Shown here one piece after another: positions 25,326 through 33,111 of a stretch of DNA of 64,000 nucleotides. The position numbers and the translations under genes are program-made. Under the pieces are notes generated by a model that saw nothing but the letters and a program-made list of their open reading frames with translations, did not search any database and was not told where the DNA came from. How positions within the stretch are numbered: position 1 is the first letter of the stretch; every line of letters starts with the position of its first letter. The DNA lies in NCBI GenBank assembly GCA_965219175.1, contig CBDCNI010000001.1, positions 1,860,001-1,924,000 of the forward strand. Direction: 5' to 3'. Source of the stretch: JBBPZK01 sp965219175. Lineage in GTDB: Bacteria > Actinomycetota > Rubrobacteria > Rubrobacterales > Rubrobacteraceae.

Positions 25326-28175
25326 GTGGAAGTCACCCAGGGTAATGTTACTCTACGGATAGTGCGAATCACGGATCAAATAACACGCGTGCCTGAAGCT
25401 GGGTACGCGGATCTTCCGCCCGGCGTTGGTTTCGACGAAAGAGACGAGCCGCTACGACGGGACATCAACCTGCTCGGGCGGGTACTGGGTCAGGTGCTCA
25501 TAGAGCAGGAAGGCAAAGGACTCTTCGGGGCGGAAGAGGAAGTACGTCTGCTGTGCAAACGGCTGCGCTTCGACTACGACCCGGAACTCGATGGGCGATT
25601 GAAGCGCCGTATAGAGAAGATGGGTCCTGGGGAACTCGGGCGGATCGTGCGGGCTTTCTCGGTGTACTTCCAACTCGTAAACATAGCCGAACGCTACCAT
25701 CGGGTCCGCCGCCGCCGCCAGTATGAAGCTTCACCGGACAACCCTCCACAACGGGCGTCTATCGGCAGCGCGCTCGCGCGGCTCACCTCCGAGGGGATGG
25801 AGGCCGGGTCTCTCCAGAAGATACTCGGTGAGATGAACGTGGGTCTCGTCCTGACGGCCCATCCCACGGACGCCATGAGGCGCAGCATTCGCATGAAGCA
25901 CGTGCGGATCGGCGAGATGCTCGAAGAGTTCGAGTCCGGGCTGCTGACCTGGCGGGAGAGGCGAAACCTGGAGGAAAGCCTGGCGGAGGAGATCACACTG
26001 CTGTGGCAGACGGATGAGTTGCGCGACCGGCGGCCGGAGGTGGTCGGTGAGATCGAACGCACGCTGCTGTTCTTCGAGGAACCATTGATCTCCGCAACCC
26101 TGGACGTGTACAGGGAGCTGGAGGAGGAACTGGCCCGGCAATTCCCGAACGACACTCCTGAGGTCGGTCGGGTCCTCAAGTTCGGCTCCTGGGTCGGTGG
26201 AGACCAGGACGGCAATCCCTTCGTGAAACCGGAGACGCTCGGCACGGCGCTCGGCCTGCACCGCGAGTTGATCTTGAAACGGCACTTGAGGGCGGTCCTG
26301 GCACTGGCAGGCCATATGAGCCAGTCGGCGCGGTTGGTCGCCGCCTCCGAGGAGATGTACGACTCAATCGAGCGAGACGAAAAGCTCCTGCCGGAAGTCG
26401 CAAAACAGCGCGAGAACGAAGACTCTGGTGAAGTCTACCGGCGGAAGCTGATCTTTGTGGCGGAGCGGCTGGAGCGGTCTCTCAGGGAGCCGGGTTCACC
26501 TGCGGCATACGAGAGCGCGGAGGAATTCAAGCAGGACCTCCTGGTCATCCGGCGCAGTTTGTTGCGTCACGGTGGCGAGCGCGTCGCCGAGGGAGGACTC
26601 AGGGACTGCATCCGGCAGGCGGAAGTCTTCGGGTTCCACCTGGCGAAGCTGGACGTGAGGCAGGATAGCTCCAGGGTGGTCGGGGCTGCCGCGGAGATCA
26701 CGCGCGAGGCTACCGGAGAAGACCTGCTGCGGATGGACGAGGAAGAACGCATCGCCTCGTTGAAGCGTTTGATCCTGAGTCCCGACCTCCCATCCACCGG
26801 CGATTACACCGATGAGACTCGCGAGGTGATCGAGACTTTCGAGCACATTCGGCAGGCGAAAGAAGACTTCTCCGAGCCGCCGATAGAGACGTTCGTACTG
26901 AGCATGGCCCACCACGCCAGCGACGTACTCTCCGTTCAACTCCTGGCGCGTCTCGTCGGGCTGCTGGAAGTAGACGAAAATGGAGAATGCAGGGCGAATC
27001 ACCTGCGGATGACGCCGCTATTCGAGACGATAGAAGACTTATCACGGGCGCCGGAGGTGCTGCGCGAGTTGCTCCAGGACCCGTTCTATCGGGCTTCGCT
27101 CTCGCGTAGCGGCGACTTGCAGGAGGTCATGCTCGGCTACAGCGATTCCGGCAAGGACGCGGGTTATGTCACCAGCAGTTGGAGCCTCTACAAAGCTCAG
27201 GGACTCTTGAGCGCCGTCGCGGAGGAGTACGGCGTGCGGTTGATGCTATTCCACGGTAGAGGCGGGACCGTGGGCCGCGGCGGCGGGCCTAGCTACGAGG
27301 CGATCAAGGCGCAGCCCCCCGGCACCGTGGACGGCAGGATACGAATAACCGAGCAGGGCGAGGTCATCTCGTTCAAGTACAGCATGAGGGGCCTCGCCCG
27401 CCGCAACCTGAACACTACGCTGGCAGCCGTCCTGGAGTCCAGCACCGACGACATCCCGGAAGACCCGGACGAAGCCCGGATCGAGACTATAGAGAACATC
27501 TCCGCAACGGCCCGCAAGACCTACCGCGGCCTGGTCTACGAAGACGAAGATTTCTTGAAGTTCTTCTCCGAAGCTTCTCCCATCCAGGAACTCTCGCTGC
27601 TCAACATAGGCAGCCGTCCGGCCCGCAGGGCTCAGAACCCGGACGTCGAAAGCCTGCGGGCGATACCCTGGATCTTTGCCTGGACGCAGAGCCGCTTTAT
27701 GCTCCCCTCGTGGTACGGAGCCGGGACCGCGCTCACGGAGACGCTCGAAAGCCGGGGAGGTTTGCACACGTTGCAGACGATGTACCGCGAGTGGCCTTTC
27801 TTCCGGACACTGCTCGATTTCATGCAGATGACCCTCGCCAAAAGCGATCTGCGGATAGCAAAGACCTACGCCTCTCTCGTCGAAGACGAAGAGATCCGGG
27901 AACGGATGTGGCGCAAAATCTCCGAAGAGCACGCCGCCTGCGTAAAAGCGCTACGCGGGATCACCGGCTCGGAAAACCTCCTCGATGACAGCCCGGTCCT
28001 CCAGAGGTCCATCCGCCTGCGAAACCCTTACGTGGACCCGCTCTCCTATATACAGGTGCATCTCCTGCGCCGGCTCCGCGCGCTCCCGGAAGACTCACCC
28101 GAACGCGAACCCATCACCCAGCTCCTGCTACTCACGGTCTCCGGCATCGCCTCCGGACTGCTCAACACCGGCTAA
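25326..28175 (+). CDS. ppc: Phosphoenolpyruvate carboxylase
   Basis: Carboxylates PEP to oxaloacetate to refill the TCA cycle. The 949 residues are full length. Motifs include VLTAHPTDAMRR with catalytic His179 (most have TAHPTE), GSWVGGDQDGNPFV, GYSDSGKDAG, FHGRGGTVGRGGGP and PWIFAWTQSRFMLPSW. The start is unclear: GTG 25326, 25362 and 25389 are possible and none has a Shine-Dalgarno; conservation begins near EPLRRDINLLG. It is one of only two plus-strand genes and separates dgt from dnaG, which are often neighbours. Its stop overlaps dgt tail to tail by 4 bases. Confidence 0.95.
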   Translation: MEVTQGNVTLRIVRITDQITRVPEAGYADLPPGVGFDERDEPLRRDINLLGRVLGQVLIEQEGKGLFGAEEEVRLLCKRLRFDYDPELDGRLKRRIEKMGPGELGRIVRAFSVYFQLVNIAERYHRVRRRRQYEASPDNPPQRASIGSALARLTSEGMEAGSLQKILGEMNVGLVLTAHPTDAMRRSIRMKHVRIGEMLEEFESGLLTWRERRNLEESLAEEITLLWQTDELRDRRPEVVGEIERTLLFFEEPLISATLDVYRELEEELARQFPNDTPEVGRVLKFGSWVGGDQDGNPFVKPETLGTALGLHRELILKRHLRAVLALAGHMSQSARLVAASEEMYDSIERDEKLLPEVAKQRENEDSGEVYRRKLIFVAERLERSLREPGSPAAYESAEEFKQDLLVIRRSLLRHGGERVAEGGLRDCIRQAEVFGFHLAKLDVRQDSSRVVGAAAEITREATGEDLLRMDEEERIASLKRLILSPDLPSTGDYTDETREVIETFEHIRQAKEDFSEPPIETFVLSMAHHASDVLSVQLLARLVGLLEVDENGECRANHLRMTPLFETIEDLSRAPEVLRELLQDPFYRASLSRSGDLQEVMLGYSDSGKDAGYVTSSWSLYKAQGLLSAVAEEYGVRLMLFHGRGGTVGRGGGPSYEAIKAQPPGTVDGRIRITEQGEVISFKYSMRGLARRNLNTTLAAVLESSTDDIPEDPDEARIETIENISATARKTYRGLVYEDEDFLKFFSEASPIQELSLLNIGSRPARRAQNPDVESLRAIPWIFAWTQSRFMLPSWYGAGTALTETLESRGGLHTLQTMYREWPFFRTLLDFMQMTLAKSDLRIAKTYASLVEDEEIRERMWRKISEEHAACVKALRGITGSENLLDDSPVLQRSIRLRNPYVDPLSYIQVHLLRRLRALPEDSPEREPITQLLLLTVSGIASGLLNTG

Positions 28176-29134
28176 TCCTGGATCGCGTCGGTGCGTGGTA
28201 GGAAGAGCTTTTTGTAGGCGGCGAGGGCGTAACGGTCGGTCATGCCGGCCACGAAGTCAACGGTCTCGACTATAGGGTCCTCGTCGCTCTGGGCTCGTTC
28301 CTCCGGGTGATCCAGATAGTAATCGAAGAGCGCCGCGACCACGCCGGCCGCTTTCTTGTTTTCCCGCGAGCGGGGGTTGTGGTAGACGTTCTTGAAGAGC
28401 CAACTTCTAAGTTCCATGAGTGCCTCGTATACGCCTTCGGAAAGAGAAATTTCCGCCCGTTCCCCGGATGTGGAGATCATATCGCGCACCAGCGTGTCTA
28501 TCCGGACGCTCATCCTCTCTCCGAGAACTTCGAGCGGCCGCTTCGGAAGATCCACCCATGAGATAACCCCCGCCCGTAAAGCGTCGTCTACGTCGTGGTT
28601 GACGTATGCTATACGGTCGGCTATCCGCACGATTTCACCCTCCCGCGTAGCTGGTAAACCCACGCCCGAGTGGTTGAGTATTCCATCCCGGACTTCATGC
28701 GTCAGGTTGAGACCTTCACCGTCCCTTTCTAGTACCTCCACGACGCGCAGGGAGTGCTCGTTGTGCCGGAAACTACGCCCGTGTCCGGCGAGCACCCGCG
28801 CCAGGGCCTCTTCTCCTGTGTGTCCGAAAGGCGTGTGTCCGAGGTCGTGGCCGAGGGCTATCGCCTCGGTCAGGTCTTCGTTCAAGCCGAGCGCGCGGGC
28901 TACGGTGCGCGAGACTTGCATCATCTCCAGCGTATGGGTCAGGCGGGTGCGGAAGTGGTCCCCGTCGGGTGAGATGAAGACCTGAGTCTTATGCATCAAA
29001 CGCCGGAAAGACTTGGCGTGGATAATGCGGTCCCGGTCGCGTTGAAACTCGTTTCGAACGCCGTCGGCGGGCTCCGACCTCTGACGACCGGCGCTCGATA
29101 CGCAAGCCCACGGAGACGAGAGACGCTCGCTCAT
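28172..29134 (-). CDS. dgt: dGTPase-like HD-domain triphosphohydrolase
   Basis: HD-family enzyme expected to hydrolyse dNTPs to nucleoside and triphosphate. The 320 residues contain FRRLMHKTQVF, TRLTHTLEMMQVSRTVARAL (first His), GHDLGHTPFGHTGEEAL (the HD pair) and IADRIAYVNHDVDDALRAG. It belongs to the short, regulatory-type subgroup. It ends the long series that begins at hrcA. The recO stop overlaps its start by 4 bases. Confidence 0.93.
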   Translation of the reverse strand: MSERLSSPWACVSSAGRQRSEPADGVRNEFQRDRDRIIHAKSFRRLMHKTQVFISPDGDHFRTRLTHTLEMMQVSRTVARALGLNEDLTEAIALGHDLGHTPFGHTGEEALARVLAGHGRSFRHNEHSLRVVEVLERDGEGLNLTHEVRDGILNHSGVGLPATREGEIVRIADRIAYVNHDVDDALRAGVISWVDLPKRPLEVLGERMSVRIDTLVRDMISTSGERAEISLSEGVYEALMELRSWLFKNVYHNPRSRENKKAAGVVAALFDYYLDHPEERAQSDEDPIVETVDFVAGMTDRYALAAYKKLFLPRTDAIQD

Positions 29135-29877
29135 GCCGGACGCCTGGTACCCGTCCCCCCGGCAAACACGCTACCCGGAGCGTGGGCCGAAACGTGAGAC
29201 CTGACCACCCGCCGAACGCTTTCCTCCACCCGAGAATCCATGGAAGCCTCGCGCACTGGAGCCTCTACAAGATCTCGCAGCGCCTCCGGCGTGCCAGGCG
29301 CGAGCGGGAAGGCGTCTCTGGCAGATGACCGGCACTCCGCGCACAGCAAGCCCCCGAGCTCCGGGGCGAAGTAGGAGATAACGTTTCCTGGCTCCGGGGC
29401 GACGCCGCATCCCAGGCAAACGTCCAGTTGAGGCGAGTAACCGGCGAGAGCGGAGAGCTTCAGGGCGAAAGCCATCTCTACCGGCTCGAAGCGAGATGCT
29501 CGCTCTTCCAGTGTATCGAGGCCCCGGTAGAGCAGGTTGAAGATGCGCCGGTCAGCCTCATCCCCACCGGAAAAAGCTCGAACGGTCTCGATCAGGCCGC
29601 CGGCAGCGTCCAGCCGCGCGAGGTCTTCGCGAACACCGTGAAAACTCCGCAAGACCTCCACCTGCGTCACCGTATCCAGACTGCGCCCACTATAGGCCAG
29701 GAAGTCCACGCAAGACAACGGTTCGAGACGCGCCCCGAAACGGGACTTGGTGCGCCTTATCCCCTTGGCGATGGCCGAGATGAGGCCATCATTCTGCGTG
29801 TAGAGATCCAGGATGCGATCCGCCTCGCCGTAGCGAATGGAGCGGAGGACTATTCCCTTACTCCTGTAGACCGCCAC
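29131..29877 (-). CDS. recO: DNA repair protein RecO
   Basis: Helps load RecA in the RecFOR pathway. An N-terminal OB fold (MAVYRSKGIVLRSIRYGEAD) is followed by a helical domain and a zinc site CLGCG...CAEC (about residues 141-165). The C-terminus of the 248 residues is short and basic. The GTG start overlaps the end of deoC by 20 bases. The era-recO neighbourhood is conserved in Gram-positives. Confidence 0.92.
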   Translation of the reverse strand: MAVYRSKGIVLRSIRYGEADRILDLYTQNDGLISAIAKGIRRTKSRFGARLEPLSCVDFLAYSGRSLDTVTQVEVLRSFHGVREDLARLDAAGGLIETVRAFSGGDEADRRIFNLLYRGLDTLEERASRFEPVEMAFALKLSALAGYSPQLDVCLGCGVAPEPGNVISYFAPELGGLLCAECRSSARDAFPLAPGTPEALRDLVEAPVREASMDSRVEESVRRVVRSHVSAHAPGSVFAGGTGTRRPA

Positions 29878-30565
29878 CTTCGGCCTCCTCCATAACGGCG
29901 ACGCTGCTGCTCATCCCGAGCCTTGAAGCCCCGGCGTTCAGCAAGTCCAGGGCGTCCTGCAAAGTGCGTATTCCTCCCGAAGCTTTCACCGCGAGTCCCT
30001 CAGGAGCTTCCTCTCGCAACAAAGCGACGTCGGCGGTAGTCGCGCCCGAAGGCGCGAACCCGGTAGAAGTCTTCACGAAATCAGCGCCGCTGGAGGCCAC
30101 TATCTGGGTCGCGAGCCGCTTCATCTTATCTGAGAGGTAGGAGGTCTCTATGATGATCTTTATGACCACGTCGTTGAGACCGTTGTTCATCGCGACGGCG
30201 CTGACCTCCTGGTTGATACTCGCCAACTCATCGGCGACATAAGAGAATTCCCCGGAGAGAAACTTAGATACGTTCATCACCACATCCAACTCCAATGCCC
30301 CACCGGCGATAGCGTCCCGAATCGCCGCCGCCTTGACCGCCGTGGTATCAGCCCCGAAAGGGAAGGAGATGACCGTGGCGACCTTCACGTCCGTCCCGCG
30401 CAACTCCCTGGCCGCCCGCCTCACGTAGCACGGCAAGATACATACCGCCGCAAAGTGGTGGCGGGAAGCCTCTCCACAAAGACCGACGATCTCCTTCTCC
30501 GTAGAGTTCGGCTTCAAGAGGGTATGGTCCACCATCTTCGCGAACTCTCGCACCCTCATAGCCAC
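29858..30565 (-). CDS. deoC: Deoxyribose-phosphate aldolase
   Basis: Class I aldolase that splits 2-deoxyribose 5-phosphate in nucleoside salvage. The 235-residue barrel has LELDVVMNVSKFLSGEF, the Schiff-base lysine in DFVKTSTGFAPSGAT and the second lysine in VKASGGIRT. GTG 30565 is chosen because AAGGAG lies about 10 bases upstream; an ATG two codons later is the alternative. A frame extension to 30613 adds nothing conserved. It is near cdd, which also acts in nucleoside salvage. Confidence 0.94.
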   Translation of the reverse strand: MAMRVREFAKMVDHTLLKPNSTEKEIVGLCGEASRHHFAAVCILPCYVRRAARELRGTDVKVATVISFPFGADTTAVKAAAIRDAIAGGALELDVVMNVSKFLSGEFSYVADELASINQEVSAVAMNNGLNDVVIKIIIETSYLSDKMKRLATQIVASSGADFVKTSTGFAPSGATTADVALLREEAPEGLAVKASGGIRTLQDALDLLNAGASRLGMSSSVAVMEEAEGGGLQE

Positions 30566-30628
30566 AAAACCCCTACTCCTTCCGTAAAAACCACAAAAAA
30601 AACAGCCCCTCAAACGTTACTACAGGTA

Positions 30629-31555
30629 TTATAGACCCAGACGCTCCAAAAACTTGGGGTCGCTCCGCCATCCTGGACTAACTCTAACCTTTAAGTCGAG
30701 ATATATACGGGTGCCGAGCAATTGTTCCACGTCGCGGCGGGCTTCGATGCCTATCTGCTTTATGGTCTTGCCGCCTTTGCCGAGTACGATCATGCGCTGG
30801 GTGCTCCGTTCGACGTGGATAACGGCGTACACGACCGTGACGTTCTCCTTGCGCTCCACCTCTTCGACTTCGACGGCTACCGCGTGCGGCACCTCATCCC
30901 TGAGCGCGCCCAGCGCTTTCTCCCGCACATACTCCGCCAGTATGAGAGACTCCGGATAGTCGGTCGCCGCGCCATCAGGAAAGTAACGTGGCCCAGTCGG
31001 CAGAAGGTCCACGACGGACTCCATCAGAGGCTCGACGTTCAGTCCCTGTGTGGCGCTGACCATGAAGACCTCCTTCCACTCCGCCATCTGTGCGACCTCG
31101 TTGACCACGGGCAAAGTTTTTTCCATATGGCCGTCCAGCAAGTCCACCTTATTGATACAAGCGATGGTCGGCGTGCCGGACTGCGCGATGAGACGCGCCA
31201 GGTAGCGATCCCCCCCTCCGATTCCGTCGGACGCCCCGGAAACATCGAGCAGGAACAGCAACACATCTGATTCGGAGAGGCTATTCATGACCTGCTGCTG
31301 CATCCGGGCGCGCAGCGTGTCCTTCGGCTTCTGAGAACCTGGAGTGTCGATAAAGACAGCCTGGTAACCAGGCCCGTTCCTAACGCCGCGGATAGGGCTG
31401 CGCGTGGTCTGGGGCCGGGGGGACGTTATCGACACCTTCTGCCCGACCAGCCGGTTTACAAGGGTGGACTTACCGGCGTTCGGCCTGCCGAGCACCGCTA
31501 TGAAACCGCTCCGCAGGCCGCCATCGTCGGGGCCGACGAGATGCGTGCCGCTCAC
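30629..31555 (-). CDS. era: GTPase Era
   Basis: Ribosome-assembly GTPase that binds the 3' end of 16S rRNA. The G domain has GRPNAGKSTLVNRLVG, QTTRSPI, DTPGSQ and INKVDLLD. The KH domain near the end has VERSTQRMIVLGKGGKTIKQ. The total is 308 residues. The start overlaps the cdd stop by 4 bases. It acts with YbeY, encoded three genes upstream. Confidence 0.96.
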   Translation of the reverse strand: MSGTHLVGPDDGGLRSGFIAVLGRPNAGKSTLVNRLVGQKVSITSPRPQTTRSPIRGVRNGPGYQAVFIDTPGSQKPKDTLRARMQQQVMNSLSESDVLLFLLDVSGASDGIGGGDRYLARLIAQSGTPTIACINKVDLLDGHMEKTLPVVNEVAQMAEWKEVFMVSATQGLNVEPLMESVVDLLPTGPRYFPDGAATDYPESLILAEYVREKALGALRDEVPHAVAVEVEEVERKENVTVVYAVIHVERSTQRMIVLGKGGKTIKQIGIEARRDVEQLLGTRIYLDLKVRVSPGWRSDPKFLERLGL

Positions 31556-31956
31556 AGGCTCTCCGGCCCGAAGGCGTTGGGTAGGATCTCCTCGAACGGA
31601 TAGTAACGGAGATCATCCTTTTCCTTGACGATTACGCCTTTACAGCCAAATTCTCTTAGGACCTGCCGGCACGCGCCGCACGGAAAACAAGGCTCCGCGT
31701 CCGGGCTGGCGACCGCCACGAGTTTTATCTCTCTGTCTCCTCCACTGGCCGACACCATTGCGGCAACGGCGTTGCGCTCGGCGCACGCGGAGAGTCCGTA
31801 AGAGGCGTTCTCGACGTTGCAACCGGCATAGAGCGCTCCTCCTTCTGTCAGAACAGCGGCTCCGACGTAGAAGTTACTGTACGGAGCGTAAGCGTTGAGG
31901 GCTGAGGATACAGCCCTCTCCATTGCTTCAGTTACGTCCAAGCCTAACCCTCTCAT
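31552..31956 (-). CDS. cdd: Cytidine deaminase
   Basis: Converts cytidine and deoxycytidine to uridine forms. The 134-residue homotetramer type has NVENASYGLSACAERNAV (first Cys and catalytic Glu) and PCFPCGACRQVLREF (two zinc cysteines). It lies between era and the dgkA fusion, both overlapping by 4 bases. The dgkA-cdd-era order is a known Gram-positive arrangement. Confidence 0.95.
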   Translation of the reverse strand: MRGLGLDVTEAMERAVSSALNAYAPYSNFYVGAAVLTEGGALYAGCNVENASYGLSACAERNAVAAMVSASGGDREIKLVAVASPDAEPCFPCGACRQVLREFGCKGVIVKEKDDLRYYPFEEILPNAFGPESL

Positions 31957-32690
31957 AGAAGTTGAAACACCGCCAGGGTGACGAGTATACCGAGTACGCC
32001 CCCGACGAGGACCTGATAGATGGTGTGGATACCGCTCTCTATGCGGCTCTGGCAGACCAGCAGGGCCATGAGGAGTGTGATCAGGGATACCAGCCCACCA
32101 TGCCTGCTCTCCGCTGCTATGAAGCTTGCCGCCACCCAGCCCGCGAAGGAAACAGCCGCGTGTCCGGAGGGCATTCCTCCGGCGAAAGAGTTGGGGGAAT
32201 GGGTCAGAGCTTTTCCGGCGAGCACCGCCATCGCGACCAGGACCAGCGCTACGAGCGTCAGGTGTCCCGGCCAGCTTCGCACCTTCTCAAGCGTGTCGAG
32301 CGAGAGAGGCCCGAGGTTATTCGCCAGTATCAGGTACCCTACCAGCACCGCCCCCACGCTCGTAACGAGCACCGCCCCGGCTGATACGTCTTTCGCCAGC
32401 TTCGCCAGAGGATGGTACTCGCGGGTCACGAGGTCTACAGCGAACTCCATCGCCGTATTGAACAGCTCGGCTATAAAGACCAGCATGATCACCAACACCA
32501 ATATCGCTAACTCCACGGCGCTCACGCCAACCAGCAAGCTCAAGGCGAGCACCGCGACAGCGATGAGCACGTGAATACGCATATTCCGCTGCGTACGAAT
32601 AGCGAAGATCAAACCATCGTAGGCGTGATTGAAACTCCGCGCAACTCCCTGCTGGCCCTTTTTTGGCGGCTCCTTACCTTTCCCGACCAC
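31953..32690 (-). CDS. Fusion of DgkA-type undecaprenol kinase and PAP2 phosphatase
   Basis: The N-terminal 120 residues match DgkA/undecaprenol kinase: FNHAYDGLIFAIRTQRNMRI, ELFNTAMEFAVDLV and HPLAKLAKDVSAGAVL, with three membrane segments. The remaining 125 residues are a PAP2 membrane phosphatase with GGMPSGHAAVSFAGW and SRIESGIHTIYQVLVGG; the first PAP2 motif (K..RP) is not clear. One chain may thus both phosphorylate and dephosphorylate a lipid alcohol, probably the undecaprenyl carrier. Substrate is inferred from Gram-positive DgkA relatives. It overlaps ybeY by 17 bases and cdd by 4. Confidence 0.88.
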   Translation of the reverse strand: MVGKGKEPPKKGQQGVARSFNHAYDGLIFAIRTQRNMRIHVLIAVAVLALSLLVGVSAVELAILVLVIMLVFIAELFNTAMEFAVDLVTREYHPLAKLAKDVSAGAVLVTSVGAVLVGYLILANNLGPLSLDTLEKVRSWPGHLTLVALVLVAMAVLAGKALTHSPNSFAGGMPSGHAAVSFAGWVAASFIAAESRHGGLVSLITLLMALLVCQSRIESGIHTIYQVLVGGVLGILVTLAVFQLL

Positions 32691-33111
32691 TTACCTTCTC
32701 CATGACCGCCTCCTGCACACGGGCCATCTCACTCTCCTCGAAATCGTCCCCGTGGTCCATCCCGCACAAGTGCAGCGTCCCATGCACCACCAGTTCCTCT
32801 ATCCCCATCTCCAGGTTCGCTGAGTCTGGTGAGATCACCACCTCACCCACCATTTCTCCGTACGGCCCGTCGATCTCGAAGCTCAAAACATCAGTAACCA
32901 AATCCATGTTCCTGAACTTCAGGTTGAGACTTTTTATAACTTCGGGCTCCACCAACACTACCGATAGTTCCCCGGTACGCGCGGGGTCTATATTCCGGCT
33001 GTGGAAGGCCGCTTCGCAGAGTTCGGTGGCTCGCTCTTCGCTTAGTACGCTGTAGTTCGATTCGTTCAGGACGGTTACAGTGGGCTGCGAGTTGGAGTTT
33101 GGCGCGTTCAG
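32674..33111 (-). CDS. ybeY: Endoribonuclease YbeY, apparent CTG start
   Basis: Metal-dependent RNase of 16S rRNA maturation and ribosome quality control. The zinc motif HGTLHLCGMDHGDD is intact, with LVTDVLSFEI upstream. Homology starts at VTVLNESNYSV. The only ATG before it (33249) would overlap the upstream gene by 142 bases. CTG at 33111 overlaps the upstream TGA as CTGA, exactly like the ATGA and GTGA junctions in this series. It gives 145 residues, the family size. No clear Shine-Dalgarno is seen, so coupling is likely. Confidence 0.85.
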   Translation of the reverse strand: MNAPNSNSQPTVTVLNESNYSVLSEERATELCEAAFHSRNIDPARTGELSVVLVEPEVIKSLNLKFRNMDLVTDVLSFEIDGPYGEMVGEVVISPDSANLEMGIEELVVHGTLHLCGMDHGDDFEESEMARVQEAVMEKVSGRER

